Shown: positions 1 to 6,802, counted from the first letter of the stretch. The stretch is DNA of 9,645 nt from Enterovirga sp. (GCA_028290385.1 JAQGJZ010000400.1:1-9645); one strand, 5' to 3'. Program-made: numbers and translations. Notes: generated from the sequence alone by a model not told the origin.

Positions 1-6
1 GGGAGG
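1..6 (+). promoter_or_regulatory. Shine-Dalgarno site of the response-regulator gene
   Basis: GGGAGG lies nine bases before the ATG at 16. This supports that start even though the reading frame stays open to the window edge. Confidence 0.55.
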
Positions 7-15
7 CCCGTCATT

Positions 16-561
16 ATGATCATTTCGCAGCCATCGATCGTCGCGCTCCGGGGACGTCTGCCGTCGCGCGCATCCCAGTTCGCCGCACTGCTTCAGGACT
101 TCTACCAAGACCTACTCGAACAAGGCGTGCCGGAGGACATGGCGAACCTTGTGCGGCAGCTACCTGAGGGTGAACGTCCCGCGCTCGCCGGCGACCGTCC
201 GGTTGCGCTGGTGGTGGAAAGCGATCCCGACGTGCGGGCCCTGGCCGCCACGCTTCTGGAGGAGACGGATCTCAGCGTCGTCGAATGCACGAGCGCGGAG
301 GCGGCGCTCTCCATCCTGCAACGGCAGGGCGAGCGCATCGCGTTCATCTTCGCCGACGAGGCGCTGGCCGGGCCGCGCGACGGGCGCGATCTGGCGCGCT
401 CGGTCGCGACGCTCTGGCCGCATGTCCACGTGGTGGTGACGCTCGCGCGCGAGTCGCGGCCGACGGATCTGCCCGAAGGCGTGCTGGCGCTCAGGAAGCC
501 CTGGCGCGGCCTCGACCTGCTTCTCGCGGCCGAGCGCGCCGCCGCGGAGGCCGGGTCCTGA
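16..561 (+). CDS. Single-domain response regulator with NepR-like N-terminal segment
   Basis: This 181-residue protein is probably a cytoplasmic phospho-signalling protein with no DNA-binding output domain. Residues about 64-178 form a receiver domain. The acidic pocket is E68-S69-D70, the likely phospho-acceptor is D114 (context FADEALAG), the switch Thr is T142 and the conserved Lys is K161 in an R-K-P motif. Residues 26-49 match by eye the pattern of NepR, the anti-sigma factor of the alphaproteobacterial general stress response. The matching residues are Tyr30, the aliphatic pair L33-L34, V38-P39-E40, L45, and a final R47-Q48-L49. The start at 16 has a GGGAGG site 9 nt upstream, but the frame is open to the window edge, so a longer protein is possible. 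No kinase is visible nearby. The receiver call is strong. The NepR resemblance is an inference from remembered family patterns, and the segment could simply be a helical extension. Confidence 0.85.
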   Translation: MIISQPSIVALRGRLPSRASQFAALLQDFYQDLLEQGVPEDMANLVRQLPEGERPALAGDRPVALVVESDPDVRALAATLLEETDLSVVECTSAEAALSILQRQGERIAFIFADEALAGPRDGRDLARSVATLWPHVHVVVTLARESRPTDLPEGVLALRKPWRGLDLLLAAERAAAEAGS

Positions 562-786
562 GCGGCACCGCAGCGACGGAACATCGCGCCCGGTGACGGC
601 CGCGGAAAGCGGCGGGCGGGCACGGACGTGAGGTGAACCCGCCCCGGCGGCTGCAGCGGGGCACGGCCTCAACCCGTATCGCAGGGCCGCAATCGCCGGT
701 GGAAGGCCCGCCGGCTCCGCGCCCGGGAGACGGATCCGCAAGGGTTCAGCCGTAAAGCTGTTCGCGGCGGCTCCCGCGGGCTCCTG

Positions 787-2787
787 ATGACCTTCACGGC
801 GGTTGATCTTGCGCAGTCGCTTGTCGCGCTGCTGCTCTACGTCCCCCTTCTGGTTCTGCCCGGCTTCGCGGTCGCGGCGCTGGCCTGCCGCGCCCCCGCC
901 GGCGAGCGGCCGCTGGACGGCTTGGCCCTTGCCGCCGCCCTGCTGCCCTGGGTGGACAGCATGGCGGTGCGGTTTCTGGGTCTCGGCCCCGCCCTCGCCC
1001 TCAACCTCGCCCTGGCCGCCGCGGGACTGTTCGTGCTGTTGCGCGGGCCGAGACCGCGTGTCGCCGCAGCCGCGCTCGGCGTGTTCGCCGGCTGGACGGG
1101 CCTCGTCCTGCTCCTCAGCGTCGACATCGACTGGGCCGGAGGGCTGTTCCAGAGCGGGCCCGCGCTCGACATGGTCAAGCACGCCGCAACCGTCCGCTCC
1201 ATTCTGGACACGGGTGCACCGCCCGCCGATCCGTTCTTCGCGCGCGAGACGCCCAGCGGGTACTACTACTTCTTCTACGCCCTCCCGGCCCTCGCCGTGC
1301 GGCTCGGGGCGGGGCTGATCGAGCCGCGCGCCGCGGTTGTCGGGCTGACGGTCTGGACCGGGCTCGCGCTGTTTGGCCTTGCGGCCATGACGATGCGGGC
1401 GACCGGCCTGATGGCGGGGATCGCGCCACGTCGCGCCGCCCTGACCCTGGTCGCGCTCCTGTTTGCGACGGGGCTCGACGTCGCCCCGGTCGTGGTCTCC
1501 GGTCTGGCCACCGGGATCTGGCCCAACTCGCTGGAATGGTGGAACGATCAGGTCGCGAGCTGGGTCGGCTCCGTGCTCTGGGTGCCCCACCACGTGACCG
1601 CCCTCATGGCGGGCTGGATCGGCCTCATGCTGCTGGCCCTGGAGGCGGCGGCCTACGAGCGCCGCACGGAACGGGTGAGCCCCGCCCGGCTCGCCCTCGC
1701 GGCCGTCGCGCTCGCCTCCGCTGTCGGCCTTTCGGTCTGGGTCGCGTTCGGGGCCGCCATGTCGGCCTGCGCCTGGTTCGGGCTCCTCGCGATCGAGCGC
1801 CGCTGGCGGGCGCTGCTGCCGGCCTGCCTCGTCGGCGTCGGATCGCTCGCCGCGGCCGCGCCGATCATGGCCGAGCTTGTGGCCAACCGCGCTTATGGCG
1901 GGCTTCCGGTCGTGCTGACGATCCGGAGCTTTTATATGTGGAGCGTCGCGGTGCCGCCCGGGATGGTCGAGACGGCGGGCCGTTTCGTCCTGCTGCCCCT
2001 GAACTATGCCGCCGAGTTCGGGATCTTCCTGATCGGCACGGTGACGTTCTGGATGGCCCGGGTCCGCGAGAGCATCGCCGGAAACGAGGTCGCCAGGATG
2101 CTCACGGTGGCGGCCGTGACCTCGCTCGGCCTCGCCACCTTCATGCGGTCGGCCATTCTGGCCAACGATCTCGGCTGGCGCGTCATCCTGTTCGCACAGC
2201 TCGCCGCCCTGCTCTGGACCGCGCATGCGATCGCAACCGCGAAACTGCCGCTGCTGCGCGGGAGCCCGGGCGGCTCGGTCGCCCGGCCGACACTCGCGGG
2301 CTGGCTGCTGATCCTGGGTTATCTCGGCATCGCCTACGACATGGTCGCGCTCCGGGCCATACGGGGCGAGATCTTCAAGGCCGTCCAGCCGCAGGTCACG
2401 CGCGAGCTGCGGACCACCTATGCCTGGCTGAACGATCACCTGCCCGCCGGTGCCGTGCTCCAGCACAATCCGCTGCCCGACAGGGTCTATGATTTCGGGC
2501 TGTATTCCCGGCACCGGGTCGGCGTGGCGGATCGGGAAGCGGAGCTCTTCGGCGCCGCGCGCGAGGCGGTGTTCGCCCGCCTGCGGCAGTTGCGGCCGGT
2601 CTTCGAGGGCGCGCTCCCGGCAGCCGCCGTGAGGGCCGCGGCGGCGGCGAACGGCATCGATTACCTGGTCGTCAGCGCGCAGGATCCGGTCTGGCACCAG
2701 TCCGGCGCCTGGCCGTGGTCGACGAGCCCGATCCATGCGGGCGACCACGTTCGGGTGATCGCGGTCGCCGACCTTCCGCCGAGCTGA
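787..2787 (+). CDS. Polytopic membrane protein, GT-C glycosyltransferase-like
   Basis: This 666-residue protein has roughly ten to twelve hydrophobic segments, for example about 10-33, 66-86, 94-112, 183-201, 216-240, 268-288, 301-335, 342-362, 398-424, 437-456, 462-482 and 503-521. A C-terminal soluble domain of about 135 residues follows. After the third segment comes a long loop with D113 and D115, an L-D-M-V-K-H stretch (127-132), D148-P149-F150 and a tyrosine cluster at 159-164. That layout resembles lipid-linked-sugar GT-C transferases, whose catalytic Asp sits in the first outer loop, but I cannot assign a substrate. A W-V-P-H-H motif is at 265-269. The soluble tail contains a Y-A-W-L-N-D helix (545-550) and I-D-Y-L-V-V-S (624-630). 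The ATG at 787 lacks a clear ribosome site. The next gene begins 10 nt downstream, so the two are probably co-transcribed. It could instead be a non-enzymatic transporter. Confidence 0.75.
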   Translation: MTFTAVDLAQSLVALLLYVPLLVLPGFAVAALACRAPAGERPLDGLALAAALLPWVDSMAVRFLGLGPALALNLALAAAGLFVLLRGPRPRVAAAALGVFAGWTGLVLLLSVDIDWAGGLFQSGPALDMVKHAATVRSILDTGAPPADPFFARETPSGYYYFFYALPALAVRLGAGLIEPRAAVVGLTVWTGLALFGLAAMTMRATGLMAGIAPRRAALTLVALLFATGLDVAPVVVSGLATGIWPNSLEWWNDQVASWVGSVLWVPHHVTALMAGWIGLMLLALEAAAYERRTERVSPARLALAAVALASAVGLSVWVAFGAAMSACAWFGLLAIERRWRALLPACLVGVGSLAAAAPIMAELVANRAYGGLPVVLTIRSFYMWSVAVPPGMVETAGRFVLLPLNYAAEFGIFLIGTVTFWMARVRESIAGNEVARMLTVAAVTSLGLATFMRSAILANDLGWRVILFAQLAALLWTAHAIATAKLPLLRGSPGGSVARPTLAGWLLILGYLGIAYDMVALRAIRGEIFKAVQPQVTRELRTTYAWLNDHLPAGAVLQHNPLPDRVYDFGLYSRHRVGVADREAELFGAAREAVFARLRQLRPVFEGALPAAAVRAAAAANGIDYLVVSAQDPVWHQSGAWPWSTSPIHAGDHVRVIAVADLPPS

Positions 2788-2797
2788 CGAGCCGCCC

Positions 2798-3394
2798 ATG
2801 CCCCGCTTTCTCGTCACGGCCGGCCTCCTCGCGGGCGTGTTCTCAGGCTCGGCCGCGATCGGGTTCGGGCTCCTCTGCCTCCTGTTCAAGGCCGGCCTGC
2901 TCGGCGGGATCGGCATCCTGTTCTACCGCGGCCTCATCCTCGCCCTCCTCGCCGCGATCGCGACGGGACTGCTCATGGCCGCCCTCATCGCGCGGCTCCG
3001 CCGACCCGGGCTGCAACTCCGGGACGCCGCCGCCGCCGCCATCGTGTCCTTCAGCCTGAACGTCGCGTTCCTGGTCGTCGTCCCGGTGACGGTGGACCGC
3101 TCGATCAGCGTCTTCCTGCTCGGCCGCCTCGCAAGCACAGGGGCCAGCGCCTACACGGCGGACGAGGTCCGCCGCATGTTCGTGGACGGCTATGTCGGGG
3201 AGCAGCGCCAGATCGAGCGCCGCCTCGACGAGCAGCTCGCCTCCGGCAACATCGAACGGGTCGGGGAGCGCTACCGGATCTCGGCCCAGGGGCTCGCCTT
3301 CATCCGCACCGCCCAGGCGGCCGCCTGGCTGTTCGACACCGATACGCGCCTCGTCGCGCCGCAGCCGGCGAGCAACCCGCCCCCGGCGCGCTAG
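2798..3394 (+). CDS. Three-helix membrane protein with winged-helix-like C-terminus, unknown function
   Basis: This 198-residue protein was not recognised as a named family. The N-terminal half has three hydrophobic segments at about 5-30, 41-65 and 77-98. After the last comes a conserved-looking stretch, V-D-R-S-I-S-V-F-L-L (99-108). Residues about 120-174 read like a winged helix: a helix ending in the D-G-Y motif, a recognition-type helix (Q-R-Q-I-E-R-R-L-D-E-Q), then a short hairpin with G-E-R-Y-R-I-S and a final helix. The tail is Pro/Ala-rich. The gene starts 10 nt after the stop of the large membrane protein, with no room for a promoter, so it is most likely the second gene of that operon. 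It may assist or report on that enzyme. DNA binding is not established, because wing-like folds also mediate protein contacts. Confidence 0.75.
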   Translation: MPRFLVTAGLLAGVFSGSAAIGFGLLCLLFKAGLLGGIGILFYRGLILALLAAIATGLLMAALIARLRRPGLQLRDAAAAAIVSFSLNVAFLVVVPVTVDRSISVFLLGRLASTGASAYTADEVRRMFVDGYVGEQRQIERRLDEQLASGNIERVGERYRISAQGLAFIRTAQAAAWLFDTDTRLVAPQPASNPPPAR

Positions 3395-3412
3395 CCCGCG
3401 GGTCGCATGACG

Positions 3413-3446
3413 CCCGGATCGCGGGATCACATGATCCGGGGATCCC
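3413..3446. terminator. Interleaved inverted repeats between convergent genes, candidate terminator
   Basis: CCCGGATC at 3413-3420 pairs with GATCCGGG at 3433-3440 across a 12-nt loop. GGGATC at 3423-3428 can pair with GATCCC at 3441-3446, and GGATCA at 3424-3429 with TGATCC at 3432-3437. The repeats lie in the 87-nt gap between two convergent genes, where a bidirectional terminator would be expected. No T-tract follows on either strand, so intrinsic termination is unproven. Confidence 0.4.
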
Positions 3447-3481
3447 TCCCCGTCTGCCCCGTGCGGGCGGGAGCCGAGGCT

Positions 3482-3838
3482 TCAGCCGGGGGCGAAGAAC
3501 GGCCGAAAGTTCTCGAGCCAGGTTTTGAGCCAGGCTTCCAGCCCCTGCTTGGCGCCGGCTTCGTCCGCGCCCCAGCCCCAGGCGTCTTCCGCCAGCGGGC
3601 TGGCCCAGACCCACATGCGGTTGCCGCCGTCATATTCGACATAGCCGACGTCGACCGCGCCGGAGCGCGCCGTAAAGCGGCGCAGCGGCACGGCCGCGAT
3701 CTCGTCCCGGGTCCAGGTGATGGGGCTCGAATCCATGCGGCTGATGTAGAGCCAGGCGCCGCCGGGAGCCTCCCGCCGCGGGTGGGGTGCCGGCAGCCTC
3801 CCCGAGAGTTCAGCCGAGGCCTCGACACAAACGCGCAC
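3482..3838 (-). CDS. Small tryptophan-rich hypothetical protein
   Basis: With the GTG start at 3838 the product has 118 residues. No family was recognised. It has eight tryptophans (29, 42, 76, 78, 87, 89, 103, 107), most in the C-terminal half. There is a probable beta-rich core (V-D-V-G-Y-V-E-Y at 62-69, M-W-V-W at 75-78) and a final amphipathic helix (about 92-111) ending in F-R-P-F-F. There is no signal peptide or membrane segment, so it is probably cytosolic. The start is uncertain. The ATG at 3736 would remove a segment (W29-L-Y-I-S-R34) that looks truly coding, while upstream GTG 3871 and TTG 3895 would overlap or crowd the divergent antitoxin start. None has a clear ribosome site. The gene is divergent from the RES-Xre pair and convergent with the membrane-protein operon. 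Coding status rests on protein-like composition in this frame. Confidence 0.6.
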   Translation of the reverse strand: MRVCVEASAELSGRLPAPHPRREAPGGAWLYISRMDSSPITWTRDEIAAVPLRRFTARSGAVDVGYVEYDGGNRMWVWASPLAEDAWGWGADEAGAKQGLEAWLKTWLENFRPFFAPG

Positions 3839-3851
3839 GCTGCCATATGGT
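3822..3851 (+). promoter_or_regulatory. Candidate sigma-70 promoter of the RES-Xre operon
   Basis: TCGACA (3822-3827) matches the -35 consensus at five of six bases. TATGGT (3846-3851) is a four-of-six -10 after an 18-nt spacer, or CATATG at 3844-3849 after 16 nt. Transcription would begin near 3858, about 25 nt before the antitoxin ATG. The element overlaps the first codons of the divergent gene if that gene starts at 3838. Confidence 0.35.
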
Positions 3852-3857
3852 TTGACG

Positions 3858-3869
3858 GACAGACCTGTC
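3858..3869. promoter_or_regulatory. Candidate antitoxin operator (palindrome)
   Basis: GACAG-AC-CTGTC is a perfect inverted repeat with 5-bp arms. It is flanked by an outer TGAC (3853-3856) and GTCA (3867-3870). It covers the predicted transcription start and ends 13 nt before the antitoxin ATG. A CCATATGG palindrome at 3843-3850 lies 17 bp away, centre to centre. Autorepression by the antitoxin is usual for Xre-type modules; binding here is inferred. Confidence 0.4.
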
Positions 3870-3882
3870 ACGGGAGCGGCAG

Positions 3883-4329
3883 ATGGCCGGCGCAAAGCGG
3901 AGCGTGTCAGCGGCTCGCCCGGCGTCCGGGGGGGCGCAAGGGCCGGCCCGGCCGGCGGCTCCCCTGCAGGGCGGGCGGTTCGTCACGACGTTTCTCGACG
4001 AGAACGGGCATGTTGCGGTGGAGCGCCTGACGCTCCGCCTCGGCATGTCCAAAGCGCAACTCGCCGAAGCGGTCGGCCTGCAGCAGGACGTGCTTTATCG
4101 GGCCGCGCGGTTGCACAGGCCGAAGCCGCAGGCCCGCCTCAGCGAGATGCTGGAGATCGTGGGCCGCATCGCGGGCTGGGCAGGCGGCGAGCGGCAGGCG
4201 CTGGCCTGGTACCGGGCGGAGCCGATCCCGTCCTTCGGCGGGCGGACGGCCGAGGCCCTCGTGAAGGAGGGCAAGGCAGCCGCTGTACGGGATTACCTCG
4301 ACCGCGTCGCCACGGGCGGGTTCGCTTGA
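3883..4329 (+). CDS. Xre/MbcA/ParS-like antitoxin of RES-Xre toxin-antitoxin system
   Basis: This 148-residue protein is the likely antitoxin that binds and blocks the RES toxin encoded directly downstream and represses its own operon. Residues 1-32 are Ala/Pro/Gly-rich and probably disordered. Residues about 45-92 form a helix-turn-helix-like helical bundle (L-G-M-S-K-A-Q-L-A-E-A-V-G-L). Residues about 93-146 match the DUF2384 toxin-binding domain: A-L-A-W-Y-R (106-111), P-I-P-S-F-G-G (114-120), T122-A, L126, G130 and a V-R-D-Y-L helix near the end. The ATG at 3883 has GGGAG (3872-3876) 6 nt upstream. The stop overlaps the toxin start by four bases. The domain order and pairing with a RES protein make the assignment secure; binding specificity is not known. 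Confidence 0.9.
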   Translation: MAGAKRSVSAARPASGGAQGPARPAAPLQGGRFVTTFLDENGHVAVERLTLRLGMSKAQLAEAVGLQQDVLYRAARLHRPKPQARLSEMLEIVGRIAGWAGGERQALAWYRAEPIPSFGGRTAEALVKEGKAAAVRDYLDRVATGGFA

Positions 4330-4844
4330 GATGGGTGGGCGATTGCTACCGGGCTCATCATCCGCAATGGGCCTGGACGCCGCTGTCGGGGGACGGAGCC
4401 GCCATCCGCGGCGGACGGTTCAATCCGGTCGGCACGCCGGCCCTCTACCTGGCCCTGACCCTCGAAGGCATGTTCCTCGAAATGGGGCACGGGCTATCTC
4501 GGGTGTTCGAGCCGCTCACGGTCTGCACCTACCGGGTCGATAGCGACGACATCGTCGACCTGCGAACGGCCGAGGAACGAAGCGCGGCCAGGATCGGTGA
4601 ACCCGACATGGCCTGCGCGTGGGAATACGAGCTGAGCGAACGTCGTCGCCCCGCGTCCTGGGCGATCCACGACCGGCTCGCGCGGGACGGCGCAGCCGGC
4701 ATTCTCGTCCCATCCTACGCGCGCGGCGCCCGCCCGGACATGCACAACCTCGTTCTGTGGCGCTGGGGGCCGAACCCGCCGCACAAGGTCGAGGTTCACG
4801 ATCCCTCCGGCCGGCTGCCGAAGAACCAATTGTCCTGGCGATGA
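4326..4844 (+). CDS. RES-domain toxin (NAD-degrading type)
   Basis: This 172-residue RES-family protein belongs to a family whose characterised members degrade NAD+ by hydrolysis or phosphorolysis and arrest growth when not bound by antitoxin. Hallmarks are present in order: Y8-R9 near the N-terminus, G29-G-R31-F32-N33 with G36, A39-L-Y41-L, E52 in M-F-L-E-M, and S130 in L-V-P-S-Y-A followed by H140-N-L. The R, Y, E and S match the conserved set of the family, so an active enzyme is expected. The start is read as TTG at 4326, overlapping the antitoxin TGA as TTGA. GTG at 4335 is an alternative, and the ATG at 4331 is out of frame. The overlap implies translational coupling. The gene ends 6 nt from the end of the convergent ClC gene. 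Confidence 0.9.
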   Translation: MRWVGDCYRAHHPQWAWTPLSGDGAAIRGGRFNPVGTPALYLALTLEGMFLEMGHGLSRVFEPLTVCTYRVDSDDIVDLRTAEERSAARIGEPDMACAWEYELSERRRPASWAIHDRLARDGAAGILVPSYARGARPDMHNLVLWRWGPNPPHKVEVHDPSGRLPKNQLSWR

Positions 4845-4850
4845 ACCTGT

Positions 4851-6662
4851 TCAGATCGTCCCGCTGAGCCCCTGCCGGATCTTGTCGAGCTCCTCCGCGT
4901 AGCGGCGCAGGGCGTGCTGCTCGGTGAGGAGGCCCAGCACGGTCCGGCTCGTCGGGTCGTCCACGACCACCAGGGCCTCGCTCTCCGTCCGGTCGAAGGC
5001 GGCGATCGCGTCTTTCACGTTCATGTTGGGCGTGAGCATGTCGCGGCGGAGCTGGAGCAGGTCGCCGACGCGGCTCGCCTTGGTCGGCTCCTCCTCGTCC
5101 GGCGCATAGGCGTCCGCGACGTTGACGAGCCCGGCATAGCGATCCTCCTCGTCGAGGGCGACGACCCGGTGCTTGGACCCGATCGGATACTTGTTGCGGA
5201 ACTCGGCCAGCGGCATGTCCTGCCGAACCGTTTTGACGTCCTGGCGCATCATGCGGCCGGCCGTGAGGGACCGGATCCAGCCGACATCGTGCGCGGACCG
5301 GATGGTCTCGCCGCGCAGGTGCAGGCGCCAGGTCGAGAAGGAATAGCCAAAAAACTCCCGCACCGTGATGCTCGACACGGTGGCGGCCGCGAGCACGATG
5401 CCCGTGATCAGCAGGTCGCCCGAGGTCTCCAGCGCCAGGAACGTCATGGTGAGCGGGCCGCCGACCACCGCTACCGCGAGCGCGCTCATGCCGACAACCG
5501 CCGTTGTCACCGGGTCGATGGCCAGATTGGGCGCAACCAGCATGATGCCGCTGGCGAAAATGCGCCCGAGCAGCGCCCCAAGCAGCAGCGAGGCGAAGAA
5601 CAGACCGCCGCGGAAGCCGGAGCCCAGCGAGACCGCGGAGGCCAGCATTTTGAGGCAGAACAGCATGACGAAGGCGAAGAGCGGCGCGTCGCTTTCCAGA
5701 ACGCCGTGCAGCGCGCCGTGCCCCGACGACAGGATTTGGGGCGTGATCAGCCCGAGCGCGCCCACGATGGCGCCGCCCAGAAAGGGCCGGAAGGTCGGCG
5801 TGATGCGGATCTTCTGAAACAGGTGCTCGACCGTCGTGACGCCGCGCATGACCGCGATGCCGGCGAGCCCCGACGCGAGGCCGAGCGCCATGAAGATGAG
5901 GTAGGCGAGGCCGCCGCTCGGCGGGTGCGCGGCAACCTCGAGCGGGGTGGACGCGACTCCGATCGCGGCACCAACCAGATAGGCGGCCAGCGAGGCCGCC
6001 ATCACGGGCGCCACCGTCGCGACCGAATAGGTGCCGATGATGAGCTCGAACGCGTAGAAGGCGCCGGTGATCGGGGCCCCGAATGCGGTCGAGATCGCGG
6101 CCGCCGCGCCGCAGCCGACGAACACCCGCACCTCCGCCCGCCGCAGGCGCAGTGCGAGGCCGAGCCGCGAGCCCAGCACGGCCCCGCCCTGGGTATAGGC
6201 CGCCTCCAGGCCGACGGAGGCGCCGAACCCGTTCGAGATCAGGGTCTGCCCCGCCACGATGCCGGAATCGACGATCGACATGCGCCCGCCATGCAGCGCA
6301 TTTGCCTCGATGGGGTCGATCGCCGGGCGGCGGCGCCATTTGACCGCCCAGATCGACGTGATCCCGAGGACAAGGCCGCCGATCGCCGGCCAGGCGAGCG
6401 ACCACGGCGGCAGCAGAACCGCGCTGGACAGCCGCTCGACCCGGGCAAGGCAGAACAGGAGCTCGTGCATGAACTGCTCGGTCCAGCTCAGGCCCGACAC
6501 TAAGACGCCGGTCACGGCACCGATCACGGCCGCGACGGCGACCAGCCAGAACTCGCTGCCGCGGACGAGGCTGCGCAAGGACGCGAGCGCATGCCCCCAC
6601 ACCGGGCGCGTGGCTGCCGGTTCTGCGGCGGCGGCGACTTCCTTGAGTTCGAGCGTGGCCAT
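4851..6662 (-). CDS. ClC-family anion channel/transporter with CBS domains, divergent pore motifs
   Basis: This 603-residue inner-membrane protein has ClC architecture. Multiple membrane segments span about 38-440, and a cytosolic CBS pair follows (about 466-520 and 530-590) that in relatives binds nucleotides and modulates transport. The gating glutamate is E153 in G-L-E-A-A, where the classical motif is G-R-E-G-P. The helix N motif reads G-G-L-F-F-A-S (352-358). The usual G-S-G-I-P loop is replaced by R-P-A-I-D around 112-116, before DPIEANALHGGRMS (116-129). E206 is kept, but the next position, the proton glutamate of exchangers, is L207. The helix R tyrosine position appears to be S443. 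It is therefore an anion transporter whose ion and mechanism are uncertain; the missing proton glutamate hints at channel-like behaviour. The ATG at 6662 is preferred over upstream TTG 6761, although no strong ribosome site precedes it. It is divergent from flhA and convergent with the toxin. Confidence 0.9.
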   Translation of the reverse strand: MATLELKEVAAAAEPAATRPVWGHALASLRSLVRGSEFWLVAVAAVIGAVTGVLVSGLSWTEQFMHELLFCLARVERLSSAVLLPPWSLAWPAIGGLVLGITSIWAVKWRRRPAIDPIEANALHGGRMSIVDSGIVAGQTLISNGFGASVGLEAAYTQGGAVLGSRLGLALRLRRAEVRVFVGCGAAAAISTAFGAPITGAFYAFELIIGTYSVATVAPVMAASLAAYLVGAAIGVASTPLEVAAHPPSGGLAYLIFMALGLASGLAGIAVMRGVTTVEHLFQKIRITPTFRPFLGGAIVGALGLITPQILSSGHGALHGVLESDAPLFAFVMLFCLKMLASAVSLGSGFRGGLFFASLLLGALLGRIFASGIMLVAPNLAIDPVTTAVVGMSALAVAVVGGPLTMTFLALETSGDLLITGIVLAAATVSSITVREFFGYSFSTWRLHLRGETIRSAHDVGWIRSLTAGRMMRQDVKTVRQDMPLAEFRNKYPIGSKHRVVALDEEDRYAGLVNVADAYAPDEEEPTKASRVGDLLQLRRDMLTPNMNVKDAIAAFDRTESEALVVVDDPTSRTVLGLLTEQHALRRYAEELDKIRQGLSGTI

Positions 6663-6778
6663 TCGGGAGCATGACCGCGGATCGCACGGGGGGTTCCGTG
6701 CCGAGCGGCAGAAGCGATGATTTCTCTGTCTCGCCGGCCCGGCCCGTTGTCCAGACCCCAACCGATCGTGCCCGCCAA

Positions 6779-6797
6779 TTTACCCGGCGGTAACCAT
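6779..6797 (+). promoter_or_regulatory. CtrA-like box upstream of flhA
   Basis: TTTA, seven bases, GTAACCAT. This differs by one base in each half from the CtrA pattern TTAA-N7-TTAA followed by CCAT. It ends 46 nt before the preferred flhA start, a usual distance for a promoter site. CtrA control of early flagellar genes is established in alphaproteobacteria; occupancy here is inferred. Confidence 0.4.
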
Positions 6798-6802
6798 GCG
6801 GG

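Noticed and set aside
578..602. GGAAC after the receiver gene as an EcfG promoter
   Set aside because: No GTT element follows at 16 or 17 nt, and the next gene is about 200 nt away.
562..786. Possible small gene or RNA in the gap before the GT-C-like gene
   Set aside because: No frame has a credible start and protein-like composition, and only short GC-rich repeats such as GCCGG/CCGGC (695-715) are seen.
160..2916. A 918-codon open frame on the minus strand
   Set aside because: It is antisense to the receiver protein and the GT-C-like protein, with a Pro/Arg/Gly-rich product typical of shadow frames. The plus-strand proteins have coherent membrane and domain structure.
3852..4325. In-frame upstream extension of the RES toxin
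   Set aside because: The frame stays open but the translated stretch is Arg/Gly/Ala-rich and lies over the antitoxin. The RES domain begins at 4326.
4914..6503. A 529-codon plus-strand frame over the ClC gene
   Set aside because: It is an antisense shadow with an Arg/Asp/His-rich product. The minus-strand frame has clear ClC and CBS motifs.
6685..6700. CACGG/CCGTG hairpin in the ClC leader
   Set aside because: A 5-bp stem with a 6-nt loop is expected by chance in DNA this GC-rich, and no other feature supports it.
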